Positions 8,684 to 16,937 of a stretch of DNA of 33,817 nucleotides are shown piece after piece. Both the position numbers and the translations under genes were made by a program. Positions within the stretch are counted from its first letter, which is position 1. Each line of letters opens with the position of its first letter. The notes under the pieces are model-generated. The model did no database searches. It saw nothing but the letters and a program-made list of their open reading frames with translations, and was not told the DNA's origin. Origin of the DNA: Bacteroidales bacterium (GTDB lineage Bacteria; Bacteroidota; Bacteroidia; Bacteroidales; UBA12077); assembly GCA_030668615.1 (NCBI GenBank), contig DAOUTQ010000016.1, positions 1-33,817 of the forward strand, in the 5' to 3' direction.

Positions 8684-9622
8684 TTAAACTTCACGAATTG
8701 GTTTAAATCCATTCCCCAGAACCTCATGAGCGTCAATTACGGTCATAAAAGCATATGGGTCTATATCTCTTATAAAATCTTGTAAAATTCCTTGTTCGCG
8801 TCTGCTAACATTTGTAAAAATTATTTTCTTGTCTAAACCTTTGTACATTCCGGTACCGTCTATCAAAGTTCCGCTTCTTTTTAAATCATTGACAATTTTA
8901 TCTCTAATTTCTTCATATTTATCAGAAATAATAAACAGAGCTTTGTCATAACTTACTCCTTGCATCGTTGCGTCAATTACTTTTCCAGTAATATAAATCA
9001 CAATCCATGAATACAATGGTATTTTCCAATCCTTAAAAACTAATAATCCAATTAATACAATCACAGAATCAACAGCGATTATTAAAAGACCCAATGACAT
9101 TCTTGTGTGTTTTGCTAATATCATAGCAATAATATCAGATCCTCCCGACGTAGCTCTCGATTTGAATATCAGCCCTAATCCAAATCCTATTAATACGCCA
9201 CCAAAAACACAGGATAATAAAACATCATCAACTAAAGCCCCGGTAAATCCAGCATCAAGGAAATCAATAAAAATTGAAGTTAATAAAAATCCTACTATTG
9301 TTTTAACTCCAAAACGAGGTCCTAAAATCTTAATACCTAAAATGGTTAATGGGATATTAAGCAGTAAACCAACAAATCCAATTCCAAGACCATCTTTAAA
9401 AATGGGTTCGGAAAAAAATGGAATTCTAATACCTTCATGCATTATTTCAGAAGTTATGTTTTTTACAACAATTCCAATCCCGTAAACACCTCCGGGTACA
9501 ATTTTATGAGGATCGATAAAATAAACAAAACCCGCTGCAAGAATAAAAGATCCAATAGCTATTAACGAATAACTATAAAACCACTCTTTAGATAGAAATT
9601 TTTCTTTTGTTACAAAAGTCAT
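8684..9622 (-). CDS. YitT family membrane protein (DUF161 + DUF2179)
   Basis: The 312-residue integral membrane protein has about five or six hydrophobic helices (~17-35, 80-98, 107-124, 135-153, 177-195, 203-215) and the conserved family segment SRATSGGSDIIAMIL at 155-169. The soluble C-terminal DUF2179 domain (~225-312) shows GTLIDGTGMYKG and the closing DPYAFMTVIDAHEVLGNGF. This is the usual architecture and length of YitT/YpjC proteins, inner-membrane proteins of unknown transport or sensing role. The next gene upstream on the same strand, the universal stress protein, ends in its own terminator, so this gene probably has its own promoter. Confidence 0.9.
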   Translation of the reverse strand: MTFVTKEKFLSKEWFYSYSLIAIGSFILAAGFVYFIDPHKIVPGGVYGIGIVVKNITSEIMHEGIRIPFFSEPIFKDGLGIGFVGLLLNIPLTILGIKILGPRFGVKTIVGFLLTSIFIDFLDAGFTGALVDDVLLSCVFGGVLIGFGLGLIFKSRATSGGSDIIAMILAKHTRMSLGLLIIAVDSVIVLIGLLVFKDWKIPLYSWIVIYITGKVIDATMQGVSYDKALFIISDKYEEIRDKIVNDLKRSGTLIDGTGMYKGLDKKIIFTNVSRREQGILQDFIRDIDPYAFMTVIDAHEVLGNGFKPIREV

Positions 9623-9662
9623 ATTTATAAATATTAGTTATGTTTGTTTATAAAAATCGCGG

Positions 9663-9670
9663 CAAAAGTA
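9663..9670 (-). promoter_or_regulatory. Candidate -7 element for the YitT gene
   Basis: Minus-strand TActTTTG (complement of 9663-9670) matches TAnnTTTG about 40 bp upstream of the start codon. No good TTTG is seen at -33, so support is moderate. Confidence 0.4.
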
Positions 9671-9712
9671 TATTTTTTTACCTAAATTAAGTAATCAATT
9701 ACATAAAATCAA

Positions 9713-9740
9713 TAAAAAAACAAGGAGTAAAACTCCTTGT
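9713..9740 (-). terminator. Terminator of the universal stress protein gene
   Basis: ACAAGGAGT (9720-9728) and ACTCCTTGT (9732-9740) form a 9-bp stem with a three-base loop. On the minus strand it is followed by a run of T (complement of the A-tract at 9713-9719), 30 nt after the stop codon of the gene ending at 9771. Confidence 0.88.
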
Positions 9741-9770
9741 TCATTATTATGTCATATTTATAATTTTTTT

Positions 9771-10604
9771 TTATCCTCCGGTAGCACTAAATGTACCGTA
9801 ACGACTAAGATCTGTCCTTGGGTTAACAACCATTACAGGTATTCTGGCGGTATTAGCAATAATATATTGCTCTTGTGCTCCCAAAACATAATCTGTAAGG
9901 CCAATTCCTTTTGTTGTCATAATTAAAATCATGTCGGCATCAACCTTTTGTGCAAAAGCAATGGATTCTTCAGCAGAATTACTTCCTTCTATCCTATGTA
10001 ACTCGTAATCACAGTCATATTTGTCCAGAATTTTTTCTGCAAAGTGAACATTACCCATCAACTTCGTATTTAACGCCTTATCTTTTAATGTTGGAATTAT
10101 TATATTGATTTTAACCTCGAAATATTTAACTAAAAATAAAGCCCACTGTAATTTTTGTTTAGCTTCACTTCTATAATCCAGAGGGAATACAATGTCTTTA
10201 AAAATCTCTTTCTTTGAAGGAGGGTCCTGAACAACAATAAATGGAATTTTTGAACCAACAATAACTTTTAAAGCATAACTTCCAGTGAATTTCTGCATGC
10301 CCTTAATGCCATGGGTACCCATAACAACCATGCTAACGTTGTTTTCTGAAGCATAATCCGAAATTACATGAAATAAACTTCCTTCCAGAACCAAAGAATG
10401 TAATTCATATCCATATTTCTCAGTAAGTTTTTCAATGTCTTTATTTAATTCTACTAACGCTTCTTCTCCTTTTTTAAGCGTCTTTACAACATGAATTAAT
10501 GTAACTTGATTATTTAAGCGTTTTGCAACTTTTATTGCATGTTCTAATGCAAACTCTGCTACTTCTGTGAAATCCCAGGGAACTAATAAAATGTCTTTTT
10601 CCAT
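9771..10604 (-). CDS. Tandem-domain universal stress protein
   Basis: The 277-residue protein contains two UspA-type domains (~1-146 and ~150-277). Domain 1 starts ILVPWDFTEVAEFALEHA and contains VVMGTHGIKGMQKFTGSYA, close to the ATP-binding G-x2-G-x9-G-S signature (one residue shorter here). Domain 2 starts DIVFPLDYRSEAKQKLQWA and has LIMTTKGIGLTDYVLGAQE, where the glycine signature is degenerate, so nucleotide binding is likelier in domain 1. No signal peptide: cytoplasmic. Members of the family act in stress and starvation survival; the specific trigger is unknown. It is a single gene with its own terminator; the 266 bp upstream (10605-10870) is AT-rich and divergent to the DUF2975 gene. 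Confidence 0.92.
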   Translation of the reverse strand: MEKDILLVPWDFTEVAEFALEHAIKVAKRLNNQVTLIHVVKTLKKGEEALVELNKDIEKLTEKYGYELHSLVLEGSLFHVISDYASENNVSMVVMGTHGIKGMQKFTGSYALKVIVGSKIPFIVVQDPPSKKEIFKDIVFPLDYRSEAKQKLQWALFLVKYFEVKINIIIPTLKDKALNTKLMGNVHFAEKILDKYDCDYELHRIEGSNSAEESIAFAQKVDADMILIMTTKGIGLTDYVLGAQEQYIIANTARIPVMVVNPRTDLSRYGTFSATGG

Positions 10605-10870
10605 AATTTTGTAGGTTTACTCTGTTGCCTGTTTAAGGTATTTTTTGAATCGAAAAGTTAATCAACTTTTAAATGATTTGCAAAGAAAATATTAAAATAT
10701 TTTGTAATACTCTTAATATCAACATTTTTAAAACATCTTTTGCCTTGTCAGGAATAGGTTATTGTGTTGTAATTTAAATATTTAAACGAATTTTTTATTT
10801 TTTTAACTGTTTTTATTATTGTTTTTCAATAAAAACTATTTCTTTGCTATTTATATCAAAAATATAATTT

Positions 10871-11518
10871 ATGGATCGACATAAAATAAAAAATAAAAAA
10901 ATTATAGGTTTTATATATTGGTTACTTACCACCATAATGGGTCTTGGGGGAATTCTAATTCTATTTTCTGTTTTTTTCTTTATTCAGTCAATCAACAAGC
11001 CAGAACTTGAACCATTTTTCCCGGTTGTTGATGTTCCGGTTAGTATCTATGAAAACGCACTTTTAGAACTTAAATCAGGAGAACAATATGAAATATTAAT
11101 AGACGATGCTTTTCTTTCGTTTAATGTAAATAGCAAATATGGATTTGCAGGCATTTTAAATTATGTCTTTTTTGTAATGATGCTATTAATAGCATATTAC
11201 GTTGTCTATTTATTGTGGAAAATATTTAAGTCAATCCGCTCTGGTTTAAAATCCGAAACTATTTTTCTTTCGAAGAATGTCTGGCGTATAAGAATAATTG
11301 CATTTGCAATTCTTTTTTCAGCTATTCTTGAAATTATTTATCCTTTGATTCTAAAATATTTTTGGTTTGAAAAAATCATAATGTTTGAAAAATCGTTCGA
11401 TCTTAGGTTAAATTTTGATGCAGGAATAGACTTTTTCTGGGCTCTAATTGTTTTGGTTGTTGCAGAAATCTACAGAATAGGACTGGAAGTGAAGAAAGAA
11501 CAGGAATTAACAATATAA
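10871..11518 (+). CDS. DUF2975 domain membrane protein
   Basis: The 215-residue protein has four hydrophobic helices (~11-38, 93-117, 140-163, 185-203) with a periplasmic loop of ~55 residues after the first, the DUF2975 arrangement. This family is normally encoded just before a very small Cro/CI-type HTH regulator, exactly as here (next gene starts 11 bp after the stop). By analogy with such membrane protein/regulator pairs it may control or sense for the regulator; this is inference. No enzymatic motif is seen. Confidence 0.85.
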   Translation: MDRHKIKNKKIIGFIYWLLTTIMGLGGILILFSVFFFIQSINKPELEPFFPVVDVPVSIYENALLELKSGEQYEILIDDAFLSFNVNSKYGFAGILNYVFFVMMLLIAYYVVYLLWKIFKSIRSGLKSETIFLSKNVWRIRIIAFAILFSAILEIIYPLILKYFWFEKIIMFEKSFDLRLNFDAGIDFFWALIVLVVAEIYRIGLEVKKEQELTI

Positions 11519-11529
11519 GATAATTAAAT

Positions 11530-11742
11530 ATGCCAATTATAATTAAGCTTGACAAAATACTATCAAAAAGAAAAATGACCCTTACAGAGTTGTCTGAAAA
11601 GGTTGATATTACCATTGCAAATCTTTCCATTTTAAAAAGCGGAAAAGCAAAAGCTATACGTTTTACAACATTGAATGCTATTTGCCGTGAACTAAACTGT
11701 AAGCCAGGAGAAATTATCGATTATATATATGATGAAGATTAA
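11530..11742 (+). CDS. Small Cro/CI-family HTH regulator (YozG-like) paired with DUF2975
   Basis: The 70-residue protein is a single helix-turn-helix domain: MTLTELSEKVDITIANLSILKSG (16-38) supplies the HTH and ICRELNCKPGEIIDYI (51-66) the closing helices, as in YozG-like regulators. It follows the DUF2975 gene by 11 bp and is surely co-transcribed. It probably regulates its own operon. The M16 peptidase operon starts only 30 bp downstream, so read-through is possible. Confidence 0.9.
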   Translation: MPIIIKLDKILSKRKMTLTELSEKVDITIANLSILKSGKAKAIRFTTLNAICRELNCKPGEIIDYIYDED

Positions 11743-11772
11743 CAAATCAATCAATTAAACATTAATAAAATT

Positions 11773-13101
11773 ATGAAAATCAAACAATTATTACTAAGCT
11801 TTATTTTATTAACTTTTGCTACATCTATTTTTGCACAAGCTAATAAAATTGAATTTGAGGAGTACGATCTGGATAATGGATTACATGTAATTTTACACCA
11901 AGACAACAGTTTCCCTTTGGTTGTAGTTACCATTACGTATCACGTGGGATCTAAAAATGAAAAACCGGAAAGAACTGGTTTTGCACACTTTTTTGAACAC
12001 CTTATGTTCGAAGGTTCAGAAAATATTGCTCGTGGCGAATATTCAAAAATCGTAGATAAAGCCGGAGGAACACTTAATGCAAACACAACTTGGGATAGAA
12101 CTTTCTTTTATGAAGTATTATCGTCAAATCAACTTGAGTTAGGCTTATGGCTTGAATCTGAAAGAATGCTGCACTTAAATGTAGATTCAATTGGTGTTGC
12201 TACTCAAAAGAAAGTTGTTACTGAAGAAATAAAACAAATAGAAGAAAACCAACCTTATATGAGTTTCCAAAAAGAAATTGTTAAGAGAGCATTTACAGTT
12301 CATCCTTACCAATGGACAGTTCTTGGAAGCGCAGAACATGTTATGGCTGCTACTGAAGAAGATTATAAGGAATTCTACAATAGTTTCTATGTGCCAAACA
12401 ACGCTGTATTAACAATTGTAGGAGATATTGATTTTGATGATGCTAAAAAGCTTATTAATAAGTATTATGCTGATATGCCTGCAAGCGAAAATGAAATTTA
12501 CAGACCAAATGTAAAAGAGCCTATAAAGCATGAAGAAATTAGAGATACTGTTTATGATAACATTCAGCTTCCTGCTATTTTCCAAGCATATCACACTCCA
12601 AAAAACGGAACCAAAGATTTTTATGCAGTTGATATGTTAGCTACGCTTTTATCAGGCGGAGAAAGCTCAAGGCTTTTCAAAGAACTTGTTGATGATAAAC
12701 AATTGGCTATGCAAGTTGCTTCTTTTCAGTTTCCTTATGAAGATGAAGGCTTAGCATTTACACTTGCACTACCAAACATGGGTGTTGAACTTACCGATTT
12801 AGAAAAAGCAATTGACGCTGAAATTGAAAAGGTACAGAACGAACTTATTTCAGAAAAAGAATTGCAAAAACTGAAAAACCAGTACGAAGTTAATGCAGTA
12901 AACGACAATGCTTCTTTAGAAAGCAGAGCTTATAATTTGGCAATAAATTATGTTTTTCATAAAGATGCTAATTTAATAAATACAGAAATCGATAATTATC
13001 TTGCTGTTACACGAGAAGATATTATGCGTGTTGCTAAAGAATATTTCAGAAAAGATAATAGAGTAGTTTTATATTATCTTCCTAAATCGCAACAACAATA
13101 A
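11773..13101 (+). CDS. M16 family zinc metallopeptidase, catalytic subunit
   Basis: The 442-residue protein has a signal peptide (cleavage near SIFAQ, residue 21) and the inverted zinc motif HFFEH (His72, Glu75, His76) in GFAHFFEHLMFEGS, with the third ligand Glu152 in VVTEEIKQ, 76 residues later as expected. Two M16 halves are present (~30-210 and ~215-430). The second has SSRLFKELVDDKQLAMQ but lacks the Arg/Tyr pair of the partner protein. It is therefore a short M16B-type subunit likely to work as a dimer with the following gene (25-bp gap). The periplasm is the expected site. It would degrade peptides; natural substrates are unknown. Confidence 0.93.
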   Translation: MKIKQLLLSFILLTFATSIFAQANKIEFEEYDLDNGLHVILHQDNSFPLVVVTITYHVGSKNEKPERTGFAHFFEHLMFEGSENIARGEYSKIVDKAGGTLNANTTWDRTFFYEVLSSNQLELGLWLESERMLHLNVDSIGVATQKKVVTEEIKQIEENQPYMSFQKEIVKRAFTVHPYQWTVLGSAEHVMAATEEDYKEFYNSFYVPNNAVLTIVGDIDFDDAKKLINKYYADMPASENEIYRPNVKEPIKHEEIRDTVYDNIQLPAIFQAYHTPKNGTKDFYAVDMLATLLSGGESSRLFKELVDDKQLAMQVASFQFPYEDEGLAFTLALPNMGVELTDLEKAIDAEIEKVQNELISEKELQKLKNQYEVNAVNDNASLESRAYNLAINYVFHKDANLINTEIDNYLAVTREDIMRVAKEYFRKDNRVVLYYLPKSQQQ

Positions 13102-13126
13102 ACAACACCTTTAAAATTAAATTATT

Positions 13127-15202
13127 ATGAAAAAAATTAAATCTATTATATTAACACTTATAGTTGCTCTTTTTGCCAATGTAGTATTTGCGCAATTAGA
13201 CAGAAGCATACAACCACAACCAGGTCCGGCTCCTGAATTTAAAATTGGCGAACACAAAACTTTTACCTTAGACAACGGCCTTAAAGTAATTGTGGTTGAA
13301 AACCATAAAACACCAAGAATATCTTATCAATTAACTGTTGATGTTAATCCTGTTTTTGAAAAAGATGCAAAAGGCTATGTTTCAATGGCTGGTGATTTAT
13401 TACGATCTGGGACAAATACAAAATCAAAAATTGAAATAGACGAAGCAATTGATTTTATTGGTGCTGATTTATATACGTTTAGAAATGGAATGTATGGAAT
13501 GACATTAACAAAACATAAAATAACTTTTCTTGAGTTAATGTCTGACATTTTGTTAGATCCATCATATCCTGCAGAGGAAGTCGAAAAAACAAAAAAACAA
13601 AAGCTTGCTGGTCTTGCATCATCTAAAACAAATCCAAGTGTTATTGCAAACAGAGTAGGACAAAAACTACGTAATCAACAACATCCATATGGTGAAATTG
13701 AAACAGAGAGCACTATTGAAAAAATCACTCGTGATCATTTGGTTCATTACTATAATACTTATTATAAGCCAAATACATCATATCTTGTTATTGTTGGTGA
13801 TATAAGTTTTAAGGAAGCAAAAAAAGATGCTGAGAAATATTTTGGAGCATGGGAAAAAGCAGATGTCCCAAAACAAGAATATCAGTTCCCTAACAAAAAC
13901 ATTGGAACACGTGTTGCTTTAATTCATAAAGATGATGCAGTACAGTCTTACATAAATATTACCTATCCTGTTAATTTGAAAATTGGTGAAAAAGATGCCA
14001 TTTCAGGTTCTATTGCAAACAACATTCTTGGAAGCGGAGCATTTTCATCAAGATTGTTTTCGAACCTAAGAGAAGATAAAGGATATACCTATGGTGCTTA
14101 TTCAAGTCTTTCGAAAAATGCTTATGTTGGAAATTTCAGAGCGTTTGCTCAGGTTGGAACAGAAGTTACTGACGATGCTGTTAATCAGTTTATTATTGAG
14201 ATGAACAGAATGAAAAACGAAGTGGTTGACGACGAAACACTTAGTCTTTTCAAAACGATATTAACAGGAAGTTTTGCTAGATCTTTAGAAGATCCTCGAA
14301 CAGTTGCTCGTTTTGCTTTTAATACAATAAAGTATGATTTACCTGCAGACTATTATCAAACCTATCTTGAAAAAATAGATGAAGTAACAAAAGAACAAGT
14401 TCTGGAGGTTTCTAAAAAGTTTATTGATTCTGATCAGGCAATTATTGTTGTGGTTGGTGATAAAAACAAGCTTTTTGAAGATTTAAAAAAGTACAGCTCT
14501 ACAGATGAAGTTGAGGTGTATGATATTTACGGAAATCTTGTAAAAGAAGACGCTGCAAAACTTTTGCCAGAAGGAGTAAATGCAGAAACTGTTATTGGGA
14601 AATATGTAGATGCAATTGGAGGCAGAGATGCTCTTGAGCAAATTCAGGACATCAAAATGATAGCAACCACGAACATGAGCGGCATGGAGTTAAAACAAAC
14701 AACTTATAAAAAAGCTCCAAATAAATATGCTATGATTATGTCAATGAATGGAAATGTAATGATGCAACAGGCATTTAACGGAGAACGTGGAATAATGAAA
14801 GGATTTCAAGGTGAACAGGAAATTATCGGTGACGACCTTGAAAATCTTAAAATTGACGCAGTTATGAACGTTGAGTTAAAATATGCTGAATTAGGTGTTG
14901 TTGTTGCCTTAGAAGCCATCGAATCAGTTAATGATAGCGATGCTTACAAATTAAAAGTTGTTAATCCGACAGGACAAACAACATACGATTATTTCGATTT
15001 AGAATCATGTCTAAAGGTTCAGTCAAAACAGACAACTGTTACACCACAAGGCGAATTTACTCAAGTAATTAATTATACAGATTATCAGGAAATTAATGGA
15101 GTTAAATTCCCTTTCATAGTTAAAATATCAGGTGTTCAAAATATGGAATTAAAAGTTAGTTCCGTTGAAATAAATACTGATTTAAGCGACGATTTGTTTT
15201 AA
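13127..15202 (+). CDS. M16-like non-catalytic subunit with LolA-like C-terminal domain
   Basis: The 691-residue protein has a signal peptide (cleavage near VVFAQ, 23). Residues ~40-460 are an M16 fold, but where HxxEH belongs it reads YVSMAGDLL (84-92), so no zinc site exists. It keeps SRLFSNLREDKGYTYG with Arg315 and Tyr322, matching the Arg/Tyr pair that non-catalytic M16B subunits contribute to the partner's active site. From ~485 an extra domain of about 200 residues begins (AETVIGKYVDAIGGRDALEQI), beta-rich and resembling LolA/LppX-type or DUF4292-like lipoprotein-sorting folds. Together with the preceding gene it should form a periplasmic heterodimeric peptidase. The role of the C-terminal domain is unknown. 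Confidence 0.9.
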   Translation: MKKIKSIILTLIVALFANVVFAQLDRSIQPQPGPAPEFKIGEHKTFTLDNGLKVIVVENHKTPRISYQLTVDVNPVFEKDAKGYVSMAGDLLRSGTNTKSKIEIDEAIDFIGADLYTFRNGMYGMTLTKHKITFLELMSDILLDPSYPAEEVEKTKKQKLAGLASSKTNPSVIANRVGQKLRNQQHPYGEIETESTIEKITRDHLVHYYNTYYKPNTSYLVIVGDISFKEAKKDAEKYFGAWEKADVPKQEYQFPNKNIGTRVALIHKDDAVQSYINITYPVNLKIGEKDAISGSIANNILGSGAFSSRLFSNLREDKGYTYGAYSSLSKNAYVGNFRAFAQVGTEVTDDAVNQFIIEMNRMKNEVVDDETLSLFKTILTGSFARSLEDPRTVARFAFNTIKYDLPADYYQTYLEKIDEVTKEQVLEVSKKFIDSDQAIIVVVGDKNKLFEDLKKYSSTDEVEVYDIYGNLVKEDAAKLLPEGVNAETVIGKYVDAIGGRDALEQIQDIKMIATTNMSGMELKQTTYKKAPNKYAMIMSMNGNVMMQQAFNGERGIMKGFQGEQEIIGDDLENLKIDAVMNVELKYAELGVVVALEAIESVNDSDAYKLKVVNPTGQTTYDYFDLESCLKVQSKQTTVTPQGEFTQVINYTDYQEINGVKFPFIVKISGVQNMELKVSSVEINTDLSDDLF

Positions 15203-15230
15203 TTCGAACTTATTTCATATTATAACATAA

Positions 15231-15260
15231 AATAAGCGCGGCAATATTGCCGCGCTTATT
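15231..15260. terminator. Perfect 30-bp palindrome, bidirectional terminator
   Basis: AATAAGCGCGGCAAT followed directly by its exact reverse complement, lying between the convergent M16 operon (ends 15202) and the endonuclease gene (ends 15281). GC-rich core with AT-rich flanks fits an intrinsic terminator for both strands, although true T-runs are short. Confidence 0.7.
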
Positions 15261-15280
15261 ATTTAAGTAAAATTATTCTT

Positions 15281-16348
15281 TTATTTAAGCATTATTTTCT
15301 GGACATAAGTATTGTTTAAACAATCAATCTGAATAAAATAAAATCCCTTTGGTAAATGGCTTACATTAGCTGTGAAAAAAGAGCTATTTAATTCATTATA
15401 CTCCAAAACTTTTTCTCCAATAAGATTGTATATTAAGACACTATTTAACAGATTTCCATTTTCAAACTCAACATTTATCTCCTCTTTAGCGGGATTCGGA
15501 AAAACTTTTATTTTACCAATTTCGGCTTCAGTTTTAATACCTACAGAACCATCAGGATTGTAAACATAATTTACATATTCAGGATGATCAATAAAAGGAT
15601 TTCTATTATCCTGAATTGCATAAATGGCATCATTTCTATCAAGCTCCTTTTGACTAACAGGATCGTCAGCGTGCCATTCAATTAACATTTCCAAAGCCCA
15701 ATCGTCAAAACACTGATCACTACTTCCATCAAGCATTCCACTCCCGGGCCATGAAGAAATTACATCTTCATATCGTGTTGCCATATAAAAATAATTTCTG
15801 GCAAAATCTCCCTTATATTCATCAATTGGCTCAAATACAGTTCCTGAAAACGATCCGTAAGTATTAGGTCCTATTTTACTTCCATTATTTAATGTTTGTG
15901 TTGGAGCAGAAACTTCTCCGTATTCCAGGCTTCCTCTCTGGTTATTTACATACTTGTCTGTAGGCATAATATGAAATACATCCGTATTCATTGGAGCAAT
16001 TTCTCCACCAAACCAGGCCCTGGGAAACGAATGCTCCCTGTTATAATATTCACATTCAGATGTTCCACCGGATCCGGGATCCTGATCATCAACAAATGTA
16101 AAATCACAATCGGAATATGTGTCCCATACGTATTCGTCAGCACGAACGTCTGTTGTTTCAAACGCATTCCACACACCTGGTGTATAAGAAACAGACGTAT
16201 GTCCTTTAATTGTATTATACAAGGCTGTTTTTAGTTCGTATCCCTCTTTCCCTTCAGCACTATCGTAATATCCGTCAGGTATGCCGGCAAAAAGAGATTG
16301 GATAATAAAAATCCCGATAACTATAAATAAAATTCGTTTTATCATCAT
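15281..16348 (-). CDS. Secreted endonuclease I with T9SS sorting domain
   Basis: The 355-residue protein starts with a signal peptide (MMIKRILFIVIGIFIIQSLFAG). It contains the endonuclease I (PF04231) active-site region: YYNREHSFPRAWFG (101-114, His106 being the likely general base), NTDVFHIMPTD, then NNQRGSLEYG (135-144) for metal binding, and DFARNYFYMATRYED (181-195). Residues ~280-355 are a type A T9SS sorting domain (KVFPNPAKEEINVEF, LPKGFYFIQID). It should be a secreted or surface nuclease that degrades extracellular DNA or RNA for nutrients. Two ATGs in tandem (16346 and 16343 ends) make the start uncertain by one residue. A single gene, divergent from dtd. Confidence 0.93.
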   Translation of the reverse strand: MMIKRILFIVIGIFIIQSLFAGIPDGYYDSAEGKEGYELKTALYNTIKGHTSVSYTPGVWNAFETTDVRADEYVWDTYSDCDFTFVDDQDPGSGGTSECEYYNREHSFPRAWFGGEIAPMNTDVFHIMPTDKYVNNQRGSLEYGEVSAPTQTLNNGSKIGPNTYGSFSGTVFEPIDEYKGDFARNYFYMATRYEDVISSWPGSGMLDGSSDQCFDDWALEMLIEWHADDPVSQKELDRNDAIYAIQDNRNPFIDHPEYVNYVYNPDGSVGIKTEAEIGKIKVFPNPAKEEINVEFENGNLLNSVLIYNLIGEKVLEYNELNSSFFTANVSHLPKGFYFIQIDCLNNTYVQKIMLK

Positions 16349-16481
16349 ATTAAAAATTAGGTTACTAAAATTGTTTATACTGAAAAAAAGGGGCTAATGT
16401 TACTAAAAATTGTCTAAATCAATCTTTTTATTAAATGTATTTTTTTACATTCGTTAAATAATCTTAAACCAAACTTATTTT

Positions 16482-16934
16482 ATGAGGGCAGTAATTCAAA
16501 GAGTTAGTAAGGCTTCTGTTAGTATAAACAGTAAAGTTAAATCATCGATAAAATCCGGTCTTTTAATATTGGTTGGAATAGAAAATACTGATACTACCGA
16601 AGATATTGAATGGTTAAGCAATAAAATTACACAACTTCGTATTTTTGATGATCAGGAAGGAGTAATGAACTTATCAATAAAAGAAATTGATGGAGAAATC
16701 CTTACAATAAGCCAGTTTACGCTTCATGCTAAAACAAAAAAAGGAAATCGTCCATCTTATATTCAAGCAGCAAAACCAGAAGTTTCTATACCATTATATG
16801 AAAAATTCGTTGAACAATTAGGCCTTGATTTAGGTAAGGAAATTAAAACAGGTGAATTTGGTGCCTATATGAAAGTTGCCTTGGAAAACGACGGACCTGT
16901 TACAATCATTATCGATACAAAAAATAAAGAATAA
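16482..16934 (+). CDS. dtd: D-aminoacyl-tRNA deacylase
   Basis: The 150-residue cytoplasmic enzyme is full length for the family and starts MRAVIQRVSKASVSI. It has SQFTLHA (77-83, with the active-site Thr80), KGNRPSY (87-93) and the cross-subunit Gly-cisPro motif in ENDGPVTIIID (Gly138-Pro139). It removes D-amino acids wrongly attached to tRNA and also clears glycine mischarged on tRNA-Ala. The next gene (MFS) begins 3 bp after its stop, so the two form an operon by spacing, though the functional link is not obvious. Confidence 0.96.
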   Translation: MRAVIQRVSKASVSINSKVKSSIKSGLLILVGIENTDTTEDIEWLSNKITQLRIFDDQEGVMNLSIKEIDGEILTISQFTLHAKTKKGNRPSYIQAAKPEVSIPLYEKFVEQLGLDLGKEIKTGEFGAYMKVALENDGPVTIIIDTKNKE

Positions 16935-16937
16935 AAC

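Noticed and set aside
9105-9485. 126-residue plus-strand open frame
   Set aside because: It is antisense to the well-supported YitT gene, with low-complexity Pro/Ser/Lys composition and no motif.
10605-10870. Small RNA or riboswitch in the divergent USP/DUF2975 gap
   Set aside because: Only AT-rich sequence without stable GC stems or a recognised aptamer core.
15896-16234. 112-residue plus-strand open frame
   Set aside because: Antisense shadow of the endonuclease I gene.
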